From SIG673 sp045638685 (GTDB taxonomy: Bacteria > Bacillota > Clostridia > Oscillospirales > CAG-272): a stretch of 64,000 nucleotides of DNA. The position numbers and the translations under genes are program-made. Numbering within the stretch: position 1 is the stretch's first letter; every line of letters begins with the position of its first letter. Location: assembly GCA_045638685.1 (NCBI GenBank), contig JAZUBT010000003.1, positions 1 to 64,000 of the forward strand, in the 5' to 3' direction. Below, piece after piece: positions 43,865 through 52,736 of this stretch. A model generated the notes under the pieces. It was not told the origin of the DNA. It saw only the letters and a program-made list of their open reading frames with translations, and made no database searches.

Positions 43865-45013
43865 TTATTTTGCCCTCTCCCTTACGTGCGCTCTCGCTTT
43901 CCTATCCGCTTCGAAAACACCGTCAAGAGAAATATCCTCTCCATCGCCAACAGAAAGCGTAGCGTTTTCCACCAGCTCGAAAAGACGGGGGAGACTGATT
44001 TTTTCTTCAAGGAAAAGACGAACCGCCTCCTCGTTTGCGCCGTTAAGCGCCGCGCCGTAGCTTCCGCCGAGCATCAGAACCTTTTTCGCAAGAGCGAGAA
44101 GCGGGAACGTCTCGGTATCCGGCTCGAAGAAGGTAAGCCTTGAAAGCTTTGCAAAATCAAGCTGCTCCGCAACCGACTCGCTTCTTTCGGGGTAGGTAAG
44201 CGCGTACTGTATGCAGGAACGCATATCGGGTGCGCCGAGCTGTGCTATAATCATATTATCGTTATATTCCACCATTGAATGAATTATGCTTTCGCGGTGT
44301 ACAATAACGTCAATTTTTTCCGCAGGTACTCCGAAAAGCCACGCCGCCTCGATAACCTCAAACCCTTTATTCATAAGGGTTGCGCTGTCTATCGTTATCT
44401 TTGCGCCCATATTCCACGTTGGGTGGTTTAACGCCTCGGCAGGCGTTACCGACGCAAGTCTTTCTTTACCGTAAGAGAAAAAAGGTCCTCCCGACGCTGT
44501 AAGTATTATTCTTTTAATCTCGTCGCGTTTTCCTGCCTTAAGCGACTGCCAGACCGCGCAGTGCTCACTGTCAACCGGCAGTATCTCTTTATTATTCTTT
44601 CCCGCAAGCGCCATTACATACGCGCCCGCCGTAACGAGGCTTTCTTTGTTTGCAAGTGCAAGATTTTTGCCCGACTCAAGAGTTCTGACCGTCGGCATAA
44701 GTCCCGCAATACCCGTAACAGCGTTTATTACAGTATCCGCCTTGGTTTCGGCAGCAACAATGCCCGCCGCTCCAAGTCCCGATATAACCCTGCAATCGGT
44801 ATCTCTTACAGCGTGTCTGAGCTCCGCTGAAAGCTCCGGCTGCTCAACGGCGCAAAGCTTTACCTTAAACTCTCTTATTATTTCTTCCGCTTTTTTTATA
44901 TCTCGGTAGCAGCTTATCGCGTCAACCGTATATCCTTTTTTTCTCGCTACGTCAAGCGACTGCCTACCGACAGAGCCCGTCGCTCCGAGAACGGCTATAA
45001 CTTTATTGTCCAT
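43865..45013 (-). CDS. dxr: 1-deoxy-D-xylulose-5-phosphate reductoisomerase
   Basis: A 382-residue NADPH enzyme, the first committed step of the MEP pathway. Marks: VIAVLGATGSVGRQSLDV (Rossmann), LANKESLVTAGAYVM, LPVDSEHCAVWQSL with the metal Asp-x-Glu, LTASGGPFF, HPTWNMGAKITIDSATLMNKGFEVIEA and NGANEEAVRLFLE. I took ATG 45013, which has GGAAA spaced ahead and starts MDNKVIAV, over in-frame ATGs at 45025 and 45049. It is between cdsA and rseP. Confidence 0.96.
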   Translation of the reverse strand: MDNKVIAVLGATGSVGRQSLDVARKKGYTVDAISCYRDIKKAEEIIREFKVKLCAVEQPELSAELRHAVRDTDCRVISGLGAAGIVAAETKADTVINAVTGIAGLMPTVRTLESGKNLALANKESLVTAGAYVMALAGKNNKEILPVDSEHCAVWQSLKAGKRDEIKRIILTASGGPFFSYGKERLASVTPAEALNHPTWNMGAKITIDSATLMNKGFEVIEAAWLFGVPAEKIDVIVHRESIIHSMVEYNDNMIIAQLGAPDMRSCIQYALTYPERSESVAEQLDFAKLSRLTFFEPDTETFPLLALAKKVLMLGGSYGAALNGANEEAVRLFLEEKISLPRLFELVENATLSVGDGEDISLDGVFEADRKARAHVRERAK

Positions 45014-45194
45014 AATTATTTCCATTCCGCTGCCGCTTGGCAGCCACACAAATAATACGAATTTCCCGTAATTTGCCTTTACAAATAAAAGGTAATCAAC
45101 CTTTACAATGCAAAAGGCGTTCAGCCTTATTGAAAAGCTGCCGCGTTAAACTTTTTTGGTTAAAATCATCTGATCCTTCACGCTATATTCCGAT

Positions 45195-46025
45195 TTAGGA
45201 AAAGAGCGGGTAAGACACAAAAGCGCGGCAAACGATATAAACGAATATGGAAACGGCTATCATTGAATCAAATCTGTCCATTATTCCGCCGTGTCCGGGA
45301 AACAGCTTTCCGTAGTCCTTAATGGAGTACTCTCTCTTAAGAAGCGAAGCGATAAGGTCTCCCCACTGGCTGACAAATCCGCCTATAATAGAGATAGTGA
45401 TAAGCATAAGGTAGTTCGGCGTTTTTCCGAAGCCATACTGCATTATAAGTCCGAATATAACCGCAGATATAACCACGCCTACAATTCCTCCGACTGCTCC
45501 CTCTACCGTCTTTTTAGGGCTGACGTCGGGTATCATCTTATGTTTGCCGAAGAATACGCCTACGAAATACGCGGCTGCATCGCAAACCCACGGAATAACA
45601 AACGCGAGAAGGAACAGATACAGTCCGTCGTTCATATCGCGAAGCAGAACGAGAGATGCAAAGCCGAAGCTCTGATATATAACCATCGTTCCTATCTGCG
45701 TCGCCTCGAAAAGCTTAAAGCTTCCTTTGGAAAATACCGCCGCAGTCATTATCAGAACCGAAAATCCGAGATAGGTAAGCAGCACTGTCGTAAGGTACGC
45801 GTCAACGCTTAATATTCTCGTCAAAACCTGAACCGCGATGCTTACCAAAAACGACGGTATCAGAACGTACCATTTCTTACTGTGCCCTACGCAGGAAACA
45901 ATTTCCCAAACCGCTATCGTAGAAACCAAAGTTGTGAATATCAGAATAGGCCACGTACGCGAAAAAATTATAAACGGTATAAGCAACGCTATTCCTACTA
46001 GCGAGGTTATTATTCGCCTTGCCAT
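45195..46025 (-). CDS. cdsA: Phosphatidate cytidylyltransferase
   Basis: A 276-residue membrane enzyme making CDP-diacylglycerol, the branch point of phospholipid synthesis. About eight spans are predicted. The C-terminal family signature is present: SQWGDLIASLLKREYSIKDYG followed by LFPGHGGIMDRFDSM. GCTCTTTTTCCTAAATC-like sequence around its end shows no terminator. It follows uppS by 23 bases and belongs to the same operon. Confidence 0.95.
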   Translation of the reverse strand: MARRIITSLVGIALLIPFIIFSRTWPILIFTTLVSTIAVWEIVSCVGHSKKWYVLIPSFLVSIAVQVLTRILSVDAYLTTVLLTYLGFSVLIMTAAVFSKGSFKLFEATQIGTMVIYQSFGFASLVLLRDMNDGLYLFLLAFVIPWVCDAAAYFVGVFFGKHKMIPDVSPKKTVEGAVGGIVGVVISAVIFGLIMQYGFGKTPNYLMLITISIIGGFVSQWGDLIASLLKREYSIKDYGKLFPGHGGIMDRFDSMIAVSIFVYIVCRAFVSYPLFS

Positions 46026-46048
46026 AATATTACATCCTTTCTCTCTGA

Positions 46049-46786
46049 CTATACAAGTCCGCCGTACCTTCTCGTACGCTTATAATAATTATTAATTGCC
46101 TTTTCAACGTCGGCATCGGATATATCCGGCCACAGCACCTCGGTAAAATATAGCTCCGAGTACGCCGCCTGCCACATAAGGAAGTTGGAAAGACGCTGCT
46201 CTCCCGCCGTTCTTACTATAAGATCCGGCTCGGAAACGTCGGCAGTATAAAGCGCACGGGAAATATCGTCCTCTGTTACACTTGACACTCCGCTCGCTAT
46301 AAGCTTATTTACTGCCGCGGTTATCTCCGCGCGGCTTCCGTAATTAAGCGCTATATTAAGCAGCATTCTTTTTCCCTCGGTGCTACTTTCCGCCTTCTGC
46401 ATCTTAGCCTTAAGCTTTTCCGAAAGTGGCTCTCTGTCGCCTATGAATTTAACCCTTACGTTATACTCTGACAAACTAGATAAAAGTCTGTCGAGGTATT
46501 TTTCAAGCAGCGACATTATTTTTTCGACCTCTTCTTTCGGTCTTTTCCAGTTTTCCGTGGAAAAAGCGTAAACCGTTACCGCCTCAAAATTCACTTTATC
46601 ACAGTACTCAACCACTCGCTCAAACGCCTTCGCGCCCTCGGTGTGCCCGTATTCTCTGCGCTTTCCTCTCGCTTTTGCCCATCTTCCGTTTCCGTCCATA
46701 ATAAAGGCGATATGCTTAAGGTCAGAGCTTACGCGCTTAAGGCGTCCGTTTTCGTCATATACCGGATACTCGATGCTTTCGTTCAT
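46049..46786 (-). CDS. uppS: Isoprenyl transferase (undecaprenyl diphosphate synthase)
   Basis: A 245-residue cis-prenyltransferase building the C55 carrier for peptidoglycan and the glycan exported by the 5-12 kb locus. Motifs: HIAFIMDGNGRWAKARGKRREYGH with the catalytic Asp (~residue 31), VTVYAFSTENWKRP, LNIALNYGSRAEI, and DLIVRTAGEQRLSNFLMWQAAYSELYF. AAAAGGA precedes ATG 46786, 23 bases after frr. Standard position. Confidence 0.96.
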   Translation of the reverse strand: MNESIEYPVYDENGRLKRVSSDLKHIAFIMDGNGRWAKARGKRREYGHTEGAKAFERVVEYCDKVNFEAVTVYAFSTENWKRPKEEVEKIMSLLEKYLDRLLSSLSEYNVRVKFIGDREPLSEKLKAKMQKAESSTEGKRMLLNIALNYGSRAEITAAVNKLIASGVSSVTEDDISRALYTADVSEPDLIVRTAGEQRLSNFLMWQAAYSELYFTEVLWPDISDADVEKAINNYYKRTRRYGGLV

Positions 46787-46809
46787 ATAATCAAAATCCT
46801 TTTCAGAAC

Positions 46810-47364
46810 TTAGATGGACATTATTTCTTTTTCCTTGTCGGCGCAGATTTTCTCAAGATTTTTGGTATATTTATCGGTGAGATCCTGAATCTGCTTTTCG
46901 GACGCCTTCTGCTCGTCCTCGGTCATCTCGCTCTTTTTCTTCATATCCTTGCACTTATCGTTAGCGTCTCTGCGGATATTTCTAATGGATACCTTTGCGT
47001 CCTCAGTCATTTTCTGAATCTGCTTTGCAATATCCTTTCTTCTGTCCTCGGTAAGCGGCGGGAAGGCAATACGAAGCGACTTTCCGTCATTCTGAGGAAC
47101 TATTCCAAGGTCGGACGCAAGGATAGCCTTCTCAATCTGCTTTAAAAGAGACATATCCCACGGAGCAATCAGTATGGTTCTCGCATCGGGCAGAGAGACG
47201 GATGCTACTCCGCTTATCTGCGTGGGACTTCCGTAGTAGTCAACGGTAATTTTATCAAGAACCGCGGGGTTTGCTCTTCCCGCTCTGATTGTTGAAAGCT
47301 CCTTTTCAAAGCCCGATACGGACTTCTGCATTTTTTCTTCAAATTCCTTAGTGTTGAGTTTCAT
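46810..47364 (-). CDS. frr: Ribosome recycling factor
   Basis: A 184-residue protein that, with EF-G, splits post-termination ribosomes. It has the three-helix-bundle pattern: the start STIRAGRANPAVLDKITVDYYGS, then RIAFPPLTEDRRKDIAKQIQKM and VSIRNIRRDANDKCKDM. Length is normal. It lies 199 bases after pyrH with GAAAGGA before ATG 47364. The intervening gap shows no terminator. Confidence 0.97.
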   Translation of the reverse strand: MKLNTKEFEEKMQKSVSGFEKELSTIRAGRANPAVLDKITVDYYGSPTQISGVASVSLPDARTILIAPWDMSLLKQIEKAILASDLGIVPQNDGKSLRIAFPPLTEDRRKDIAKQIQKMTEDAKVSIRNIRRDANDKCKDMKKKSEMTEDEQKASEKQIQDLTDKYTKNLEKICADKEKEIMSI

Positions 47365-47563
47365 AGTGTTTTTTCCTTTCGAAAATGTATATTTTAATTT
47401 TATTTTTAACCAGCTTGTTTAGACAACGCAACTTAACCGACGAGGTTTAATCACCGCAGTTTAACCGTCGCACTGTTTTCAAACCTATACGCTTCTCTAT
47501 CAATACCGAAAGCCGTTTGGTTTTATTTTATGTAGGACTCGCGTAAAATAATTTTTCAGTTGC

Positions 47564-48274
47564 TTACGGGGTAAGGAGCGTTCCTATCTTTTCGCCCTTT
47601 ACCGCTTTTACTATGTTCTCGGGACAGGCAAGACCGAAAAGAAGAACCTGCATTTTATTATCCATTCCAAATACCGCCGCCGTTAAATCTATAACACCGA
47701 GACGCTTTTCTATTATCTCGTCATAGGTTATGTTGTCTATCTTGGTCGCGGTAGGATCCTTTTTGGGATCCGCGGTATAAACGCCGTCTATGTTTTTAGC
47801 AAACAGCGCCGCGTCCGCTTTTATCTCTGCCGCGCGGAGAAGCGCTCCCGTATCGGTTGAGAAGTACGGGCTTCCGGTTCCCGCTCCGAATATAACGACC
47901 TTTCCGCTTTCAAGATAGCGAGTAGCCTCGTCTCTCGAAAACTGCTCGGTTACTCCCTGTATTACAATAGGAGTCATTATTCTCGCGTCAATGCCGTGTC
48001 CGATAAGAGAATCCTGAACCGCTATCGAATTCATTACCGTCGCGAGCATTCCCATTTTATCGGCGCGTACTCTGTCCATTCCGCCGCCCTGTCTTCCGCG
48101 CCAGATATTGCCGCCGCCGATGACTATCGCGACCTCTGTTCCGATTTCGGTACATTTTTTAATTTCTGCCGTTACTTTGTCAATAAACTCATAATTGTAA
48201 AGTCCGTCCGTTCCGTCTGCCAAAGCCTCTCCCGAGAGCTTAAGAAGGACACGTTTGTATGCGTTTTTTTCCAC
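47564..48274 (-). CDS. pyrH: UMP kinase
   Basis: A 236-residue hexameric amino-acid-kinase-fold enzyme phosphorylating UMP. Features: VLLKLSGEALADG, AIVIGGGNIWRGRQG, MGMLATVMNSIAVQD, FGAGTGSPYFSTDTGALLRAAEI and KIDNITYDEIIEKRLGVIDLTA. It uses a GTG start (48274-48272) behind AAAGGACGG. In Bacillus pyrH directly follows tsf; here a sugar-isomerase-like gene separates them. Confidence 0.96.
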   Translation of the reverse strand: MEKNAYKRVLLKLSGEALADGTDGLYNYEFIDKVTAEIKKCTEIGTEVAIVIGGGNIWRGRQGGGMDRVRADKMGMLATVMNSIAVQDSLIGHGIDARIMTPIVIQGVTEQFSRDEATRYLESGKVVIFGAGTGSPYFSTDTGALLRAAEIKADAALFAKNIDGVYTADPKKDPTATKIDNITYDEIIEKRLGVIDLTAAVFGMDNKMQVLLFGLACPENIVKAVKGEKIGTLLTP

Positions 48275-48408
48275 TGTATTTTACCGTCCTTTCAAAAATG
48301 TATATATTAAATTTTATTATTACGCCGTGTTTTCCCTGCCGATACCGACTCTAAAGAGTTTAATGTCCAACAAGACCTTTTATGGTGCGGCGGGTATTTA
48401 ACTTCTCT

Positions 48409-49263
48409 TTACTGCGAAATGACGCTCTTAAAGTATTTCCCCATTTCAGCCATAAACCTTGCGCCTGCGGGGTAAAGCTCTACCGGAAGTCTTTTTATAA
48501 AGTTTTCCGATTCAAAGGTTATATCTCCCTTGTACCCGATTTCACGAAGCGCGCAAAGTATCTCTGCGTAATTTATCTTGTTGGTATATGGAAGATTATG
48601 AAGGTCGAAGCGTTTATCGTTATCGTGAATATGAAGTGCGATAAGTCTGTTACCCAGCGCGTGAATAAGATTCACGGTACTTGCTATATCACCTATAATC
48701 TCACCGTGTCCAAGATCAAGACACGCTCCGAAGGTGCTTTCATCAAGCAGCGCAAGGTGGTCGCAGAAATCCTTTGCCGTTGCGCACGCCGCAAAGCACG
48801 GATAGCCGGTTTCTCTGTTCCAGTTAAACATATTTTCGGTACAGATTATAACTCCGTTCTTTTCCGCACATTCCTTAAGGGAGTGATAGAGCACGGCGTT
48901 CTCCTCTGCCGTGTAGTCGTTACAGGGGTGTATAACGCAGGTGGTCGCTCCGAGAATACCGCTCACCTCTATTGCCCTTAAAAGAAACGGGAAAATATAT
49001 TTATTATATTCCTCGTTTCCCTTTCTTACCGAGGGAAACGGAGCGTGCGTCTGATTACATTTTATACCGATGCTATCGGCGTATTTTCTAAGCTCGGCGG
49101 CTCTCTCTTTATAATCGTCAAAATCAATAATGGCGTGCTCGTTTTCCTTGTGGCCGTGCATGGTGAGGTCGTAGGCGGTAAAGCCCGAATCCTTCAAAAG
49201 CGTTACTATTGCTTTATTATCACCGTAGAGATTAAACGGGCCTGTCTGAGTTGAAATTTCCAT
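48409..49263 (-). CDS. Sugar phosphate isomerase/epimerase-like TIM-barrel protein
   Basis: A 284-residue protein of the xylose-isomerase-like superfamily, with KCNQTHAPFPSV, TTCVIHPCNDYTAEEN, VIICTENMFNW, FGACLDLGHGEI, LIALHIHDNDKRFDLH and DITFESENFIKRLP. These are the strand-end His/Glu/Asp metal ligands of the family. GGGAGT precedes ATG 49263. It is wedged between tsf (whose terminator precedes it) and pyrH, breaking the usual order. It is distinct in sequence from the two other barrel proteins at 15.3 and 54.2 kb. Substrate unknown. Confidence 0.83.
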   Translation of the reverse strand: MEISTQTGPFNLYGDNKAIVTLLKDSGFTAYDLTMHGHKENEHAIIDFDDYKERAAELRKYADSIGIKCNQTHAPFPSVRKGNEEYNKYIFPFLLRAIEVSGILGATTCVIHPCNDYTAEENAVLYHSLKECAEKNGVIICTENMFNWNRETGYPCFAACATAKDFCDHLALLDESTFGACLDLGHGEIIGDIASTVNLIHALGNRLIALHIHDNDKRFDLHNLPYTNKINYAEILCALREIGYKGDITFESENFIKRLPVELYPAGARFMAEMGKYFKSVISQ

Positions 49264-49435
49264 TTTCGAGCACTCCCTTTTTAGATAATAATATATATAA
49301 TTAACCCATTGTATATATTATAATATATAACAATTAAAAATGCAAGTATTTTACAAATATTTATTTAAAAAATTACAATTATTTTTCGTCAATTACTTTT
49401 AGGAAAACTGAAACTGTTTTTGAAAAAACAAAAGA

Positions 49436-49474
49436 AAAACAGGCCTTACAGCATAGTGTAAAGCCTGTTTGTTT
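49436..49474. terminator. Terminator of rpsB-tsf
   Basis: AAACAGGC-TTACA and TGTAAAGCCTGTTT form a stem about 40 bases beyond the tsf stop on the minus strand, followed there by TTTTTCTTTT. The rest of 49264-49511 is A+T-rich without other signals. Confidence 0.85.
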
Positions 49475-49511
49475 TTTATTAAAATGCCGTTCGATTTAAC
49501 CCCGAAAGCGA

Positions 49512-50435
49512 TTATTTAAGCATTTTTGCTATTTCGTCGCCGAAGTTTTCCTCTCTCTTTTCAAGTCCCTCGCCCTTGGTGAAGCAAGCGAAGCCTACGA
49601 TCTTGATAGCTCCGCCGAGCTCTTTCGCGGAAGCCGCGGTGTACTGAGCAACGGTCATAGCGTCGTCCTTAACGTAGCCCTGATCAACGAGGCAGTGCTC
49701 CTCGTAGTACTTGCCCATCTTACCCATAGCCATTTTCTGAATGATCTGCTCGGGTTTCGTAGCATTCTTGGGATCGTTCTTTATCTGAGCCATAATGATT
49801 TCGAGCTCTGCGTCGATGGCCGCCTGCGGAACTGCATCGCGGTCAACGTACTCACAGGGGTTAGCCGCAAGCTGAAGAGCGATGTTCTTTGCGTACTCGG
49901 CAAAGCCTTCCTTTTCTGCAACGTCGGTATCGAAGTTAATGATAACACCCATGCTTCCCTTACCGTGGATATAGGTGGACATTATTCCCTCTTTGATTAT
50001 GAAACGGCGAATGCTGAGCTTTTCTCCAATAATAAAGGTCTGCTCCTTAAGAGTTACCTCAACGGTGTCTTCTGTGCCGTCGTACTTACAATTTTTAAGA
50101 GCATCAACGTCAGCGGGCTTGTTAGCGAGAATGGTACGGAGAAGTCCCTTTACGTAGCCCTGGAATTTTTCGTTCTTCGCAACGAAGTCGGTCTCGGTGT
50201 TAACCTCTATCATAGCCGCCGTCTTCTTGTCGTCGGAAAGCATGATGTCAACAAGTCCCTCGGATGCGATTCTGGACTGCTTTGCGTCTGCCTTTGCAAG
50301 TCCCTTCTCACGGAGAACCTTTACTGCCTCCTCGTAATTACCGTCGGTTTCTACGAGAGCCTTTTTACAATCCATTATGCCGCAGCCGGTCATAGCTCTG
50401 AGCTCGGCAACCATTTTTGCTGTTATAACTGCCAT
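49512..50435 (-). CDS. tsf: Translation elongation factor Ts
   Basis: A 307-residue nucleotide exchange factor for EF-Tu. It has the UBA-like start VAELRAMTGCGIMDCKKALVE, where Gly-x3-Asp-Cys-Lys is diagnostic, EKGLAKADAKQSRIASEG and the core motif NTETDFVAKNEKF that inserts into EF-Tu. The second core repeat ends with VAQYTAASAKELGG. It follows rpsB by 50 bases with GGAG ahead of ATG 50435. Confidence 0.98.
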   Translation of the reverse strand: MAVITAKMVAELRAMTGCGIMDCKKALVETDGNYEEAVKVLREKGLAKADAKQSRIASEGLVDIMLSDDKKTAAMIEVNTETDFVAKNEKFQGYVKGLLRTILANKPADVDALKNCKYDGTEDTVEVTLKEQTFIIGEKLSIRRFIIKEGIMSTYIHGKGSMGVIINFDTDVAEKEGFAEYAKNIALQLAANPCEYVDRDAVPQAAIDAELEIIMAQIKNDPKNATKPEQIIQKMAMGKMGKYYEEHCLVDQGYVKDDAMTVAQYTAASAKELGGAIKIVGFACFTKGEGLEKREENFGDEIAKMLK

Positions 50436-50485
50436 TTTTATTTCTCCAATCTGCTATTTAATTAACGTTTAGACAAAATTTAAAA

Positions 50486-51214
50486 TTATTCCTCGGTCTC
50501 TTCAGCCTCGTCAGCTACGTCCTCGGTCTGCTCGCCCTGTCTGCCCTCGATGATAGCGTCAGCGAGTATGGAAGCGATAAGCTTTATAGCTCTGATAGCG
50601 TCGTCGTTACCGGGAATTACGTAGTCAGCGTCGTCAGGATCACAGTTGGTGTCAACGATAGCAACAACCGGAATACCAAGGCTCTTTGCCTCTGCAACCG
50701 CGAGCTTTTCCTTGCGGGGATCAACGATGAATATTACGGAAGGAAGGGTTTCCATAGCCTTTATTCCGCCGTAATCTCTCTCAAGGTCGTTTTTCTCCTT
50801 GATGAGCTTAGAAACTTCTTTTTTGGTAAGGGCGTCGAAAATTCCGTCCTCCTCCATCTTCTCGATCTGATGGAGACGCGCAATGCTCTTCTTTATGGTC
50901 TTAAAGTTGGTGAGCATACCGCCGGGCCAACGGCTGTTAACGTAGTACATTCCGCAGCGCTGTGCCTCTTCCTTGATTGCGTCTGCAGCCTGCTTCTTGG
51001 TTCCTACAAAGAGAGCCGTGCCTTTTTCGATGGATACGTCGCGCATAAACATATAGGCTTCTTCAAACTTCTTAACGGTTTTCTGAAGGTCTATGATGTA
51101 GATACCGTTACGCTCGGTGAAGATGTACTCCTTCATTTTGGGGTTCCATCTTCTGGTGTGATGTCCGAAATGGACGCCTGCTTCAAGCAGCTGTTTAATA
51201 GAAATAACTGACAT
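50486..51214 (-). CDS. rpsB: Ribosomal protein S2
   Basis: A 242-residue small-subunit protein with the hallmark start QLLEAGVHFGHHTRRWNPKM, then YIIDLQKTVK, RWPGGMLTNFKTIKKSI and VDTNCDPDDADYVIPGNDDAIRAI. The C-terminal tail is acidic (EETEE), as in many Firmicutes. A consensus AAAGGAGG lies ahead of ATG 51214. Transcribed with tsf. Confidence 0.98.
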   Translation of the reverse strand: MSVISIKQLLEAGVHFGHHTRRWNPKMKEYIFTERNGIYIIDLQKTVKKFEEAYMFMRDVSIEKGTALFVGTKKQAADAIKEEAQRCGMYYVNSRWPGGMLTNFKTIKKSIARLHQIEKMEEDGIFDALTKKEVSKLIKEKNDLERDYGGIKAMETLPSVIFIVDPRKEKLAVAEAKSLGIPVVAIVDTNCDPDDADYVIPGNDDAIRAIKLIASILADAIIEGRQGEQTEDVADEAEETEE

Positions 51215-51313
51215 TTTTCATGTCCTCCTTTGGTTTTTTCCGCCATCCCACGTATATTTCATAGCTTATCGCTACACCAAAAGCCGCAAGATGTGTGGAT
51301 TTTATACTTGTAT

Positions 51314-51342
51314 ATAATACCATATTTGAAAAAAGAATGCAA
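51314..51342 (-). promoter_or_regulatory. Probable promoter and leader of rpsB
   Basis: On the minus strand TTGCAT (51342-51337) and TATTAT (51319-51314) are 17 bases apart, giving a start near 51307 and a ~93-base rpsB leader. The leader could hold an S2 autoregulatory site, but no clear conserved structure was identified. The rest of 51343-51507 shows nothing. Confidence 0.6.
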
Positions 51343-51507
51343 GAGACATTTGCAATATTTACATTTTGTTTACACTTTTGGGTTAATTGGAGCTTTCAAG
51401 GCAGTTATTCTGTCAGCTCTCGCACAGTAAATTTACAAGTCATTCAGAGCCGTTAAAAACTTAATAAATGAAAGGTTTTCGCTACCCTAAGAGCATCTCC
51501 TTTTAGC

Positions 51508-52563
51508 TTATAAAACAATCAGCTCCTTTGGAGCCAAGGTAAGGTTTTCGTTTCCGCTTTCGGTAACGTACACCATATCCTCTATTCTGACACCGCAGCT
51601 GCCTTCGATGTAAATCCCCGGCTCTACGGTAACGATATTTCCCTTTTGGAGCACGCCATCCGATAATGGGGAGAGTGAGATAGGCTCGTGAATGTAAAGC
51701 CCCACCCCGTGTCCGAGACTGTGAGAAAAACGTCCCTCGTAGCCTGCTTTATCAATAATATTTCTCGCCACGCCGTCGGCGTCAGAGCATTTTTTACCTG
51801 CCGCAATAAATTCGATAGCCTCAGTCTGCGCCCGTGAAACGGTGCTATATATACGCTTCATTTCATCGGTAGGCATACCTATGCATACCGTTCTCGTCAT
51901 GTCCGAGCAGTAGCCGTTAAATTTCGCCCCGAAGTCCATTGTAAGAAATCCCTTTTCGATTTTTCTTCTTTCGGGAACACCGTGCGGCATTGACGAATGC
52001 GCGCCGGATACAGCAATGGTATCAAACGCTATACCGTCGGCGCCGTTTTTTCGCATACGGTATTCAAGCTCAAGCGCAAGGTCTGCCTCGGTCATATCGG
52101 TCGAAATCATACCAAGCACCTCGTTAAACGCCTTTTCCGCTATTCTCTGCGCCTTTATAACGAAACCCTTTTCCTCCGCGTCCTTGACGTTTCTCAGTTC
52201 CTCGGTTATTCCTCCGAGCGGCTTGAAAGAATACCCACGCATAGCGTTTTTGTATGATGTAAGCGATGAAACAGTCATGCTGAAATTTTCATATCCGATA
52301 ACTGCGCCCTTTTCGATAAGGGGCTTTATAAGGGAGCTTTTTTTACCTGAAAGAAGCATTACGTCAAATCCCTCTCGCGCGGCACCCTTTACTACCTCGA
52401 TATATCTGCTATCGGCAAACAAATAGGCGTTTTCTCTGGTTATAAGCAGAAATCCGTCAGTGTAGTGAACTCCGCTTAAATATCTAACGTTAAGCTCGTC
52501 GGTGATAAGAGCTACGTCTATTTCCTTTGGCATTTTCGCCCTGAAGGCATCAAGTCTTGTCAT
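51508..52563 (-). CDS. M24 family aminopeptidase (Xaa-Pro peptidase type)
   Basis: A 351-residue cytoplasmic enzyme with the creatinase-like N-domain (~residues 1-125) and pita-bread C-domain. The five metal ligands are visible: Asp in TMDFGAKFNGY, Asp in CSDMTRT, His in FSHSLGHGVGLYIHE, Glu in VEPGIYIEG and Glu in VRIEDMVYVT. It removes N-terminal residues preceding proline. AAAAGGA lies ahead of ATG 52563. It stands upstream of rpsB on the same strand, behind the flotillin terminator. Confidence 0.92.
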   Translation of the reverse strand: MTRLDAFRAKMPKEIDVALITDELNVRYLSGVHYTDGFLLITRENAYLFADSRYIEVVKGAAREGFDVMLLSGKKSSLIKPLIEKGAVIGYENFSMTVSSLTSYKNAMRGYSFKPLGGITEELRNVKDAEEKGFVIKAQRIAEKAFNEVLGMISTDMTEADLALELEYRMRKNGADGIAFDTIAVSGAHSSMPHGVPERRKIEKGFLTMDFGAKFNGYCSDMTRTVCIGMPTDEMKRIYSTVSRAQTEAIEFIAAGKKCSDADGVARNIIDKAGYEGRFSHSLGHGVGLYIHEPISLSPLSDGVLQKGNIVTVEPGIYIEGSCGVRIEDMVYVTESGNENLTLAPKELIVL

Positions 52564-52659
52564 AGTATTATCCTTTTAAAAATTTACACTCAAATTCACG
52601 AAATAAAGCAGCCGTTTGTTTTTGATTTTCTAACTTTAATTTAGCAAGCTCCGATACCG

Positions 52660-52695
52660 AAAAAACTTACCGCGGTTTTTTCGCCGCGGTAAGTT
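52660..52695 (-). terminator. Terminator of the flotillin gene
   Basis: AACTTACCGCGG and CCGCGGTAAGTT pair perfectly around CGAAAAAA (minus-strand sense), followed by TTTTCGG. It is 42 bases after the flotillin stop codon. Confidence 0.9.
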
Positions 52696-52736
52696 GTCCG
52701 TGAATTTTCTTTGGTTTCAGAAGCTTTTTCGTTTAA

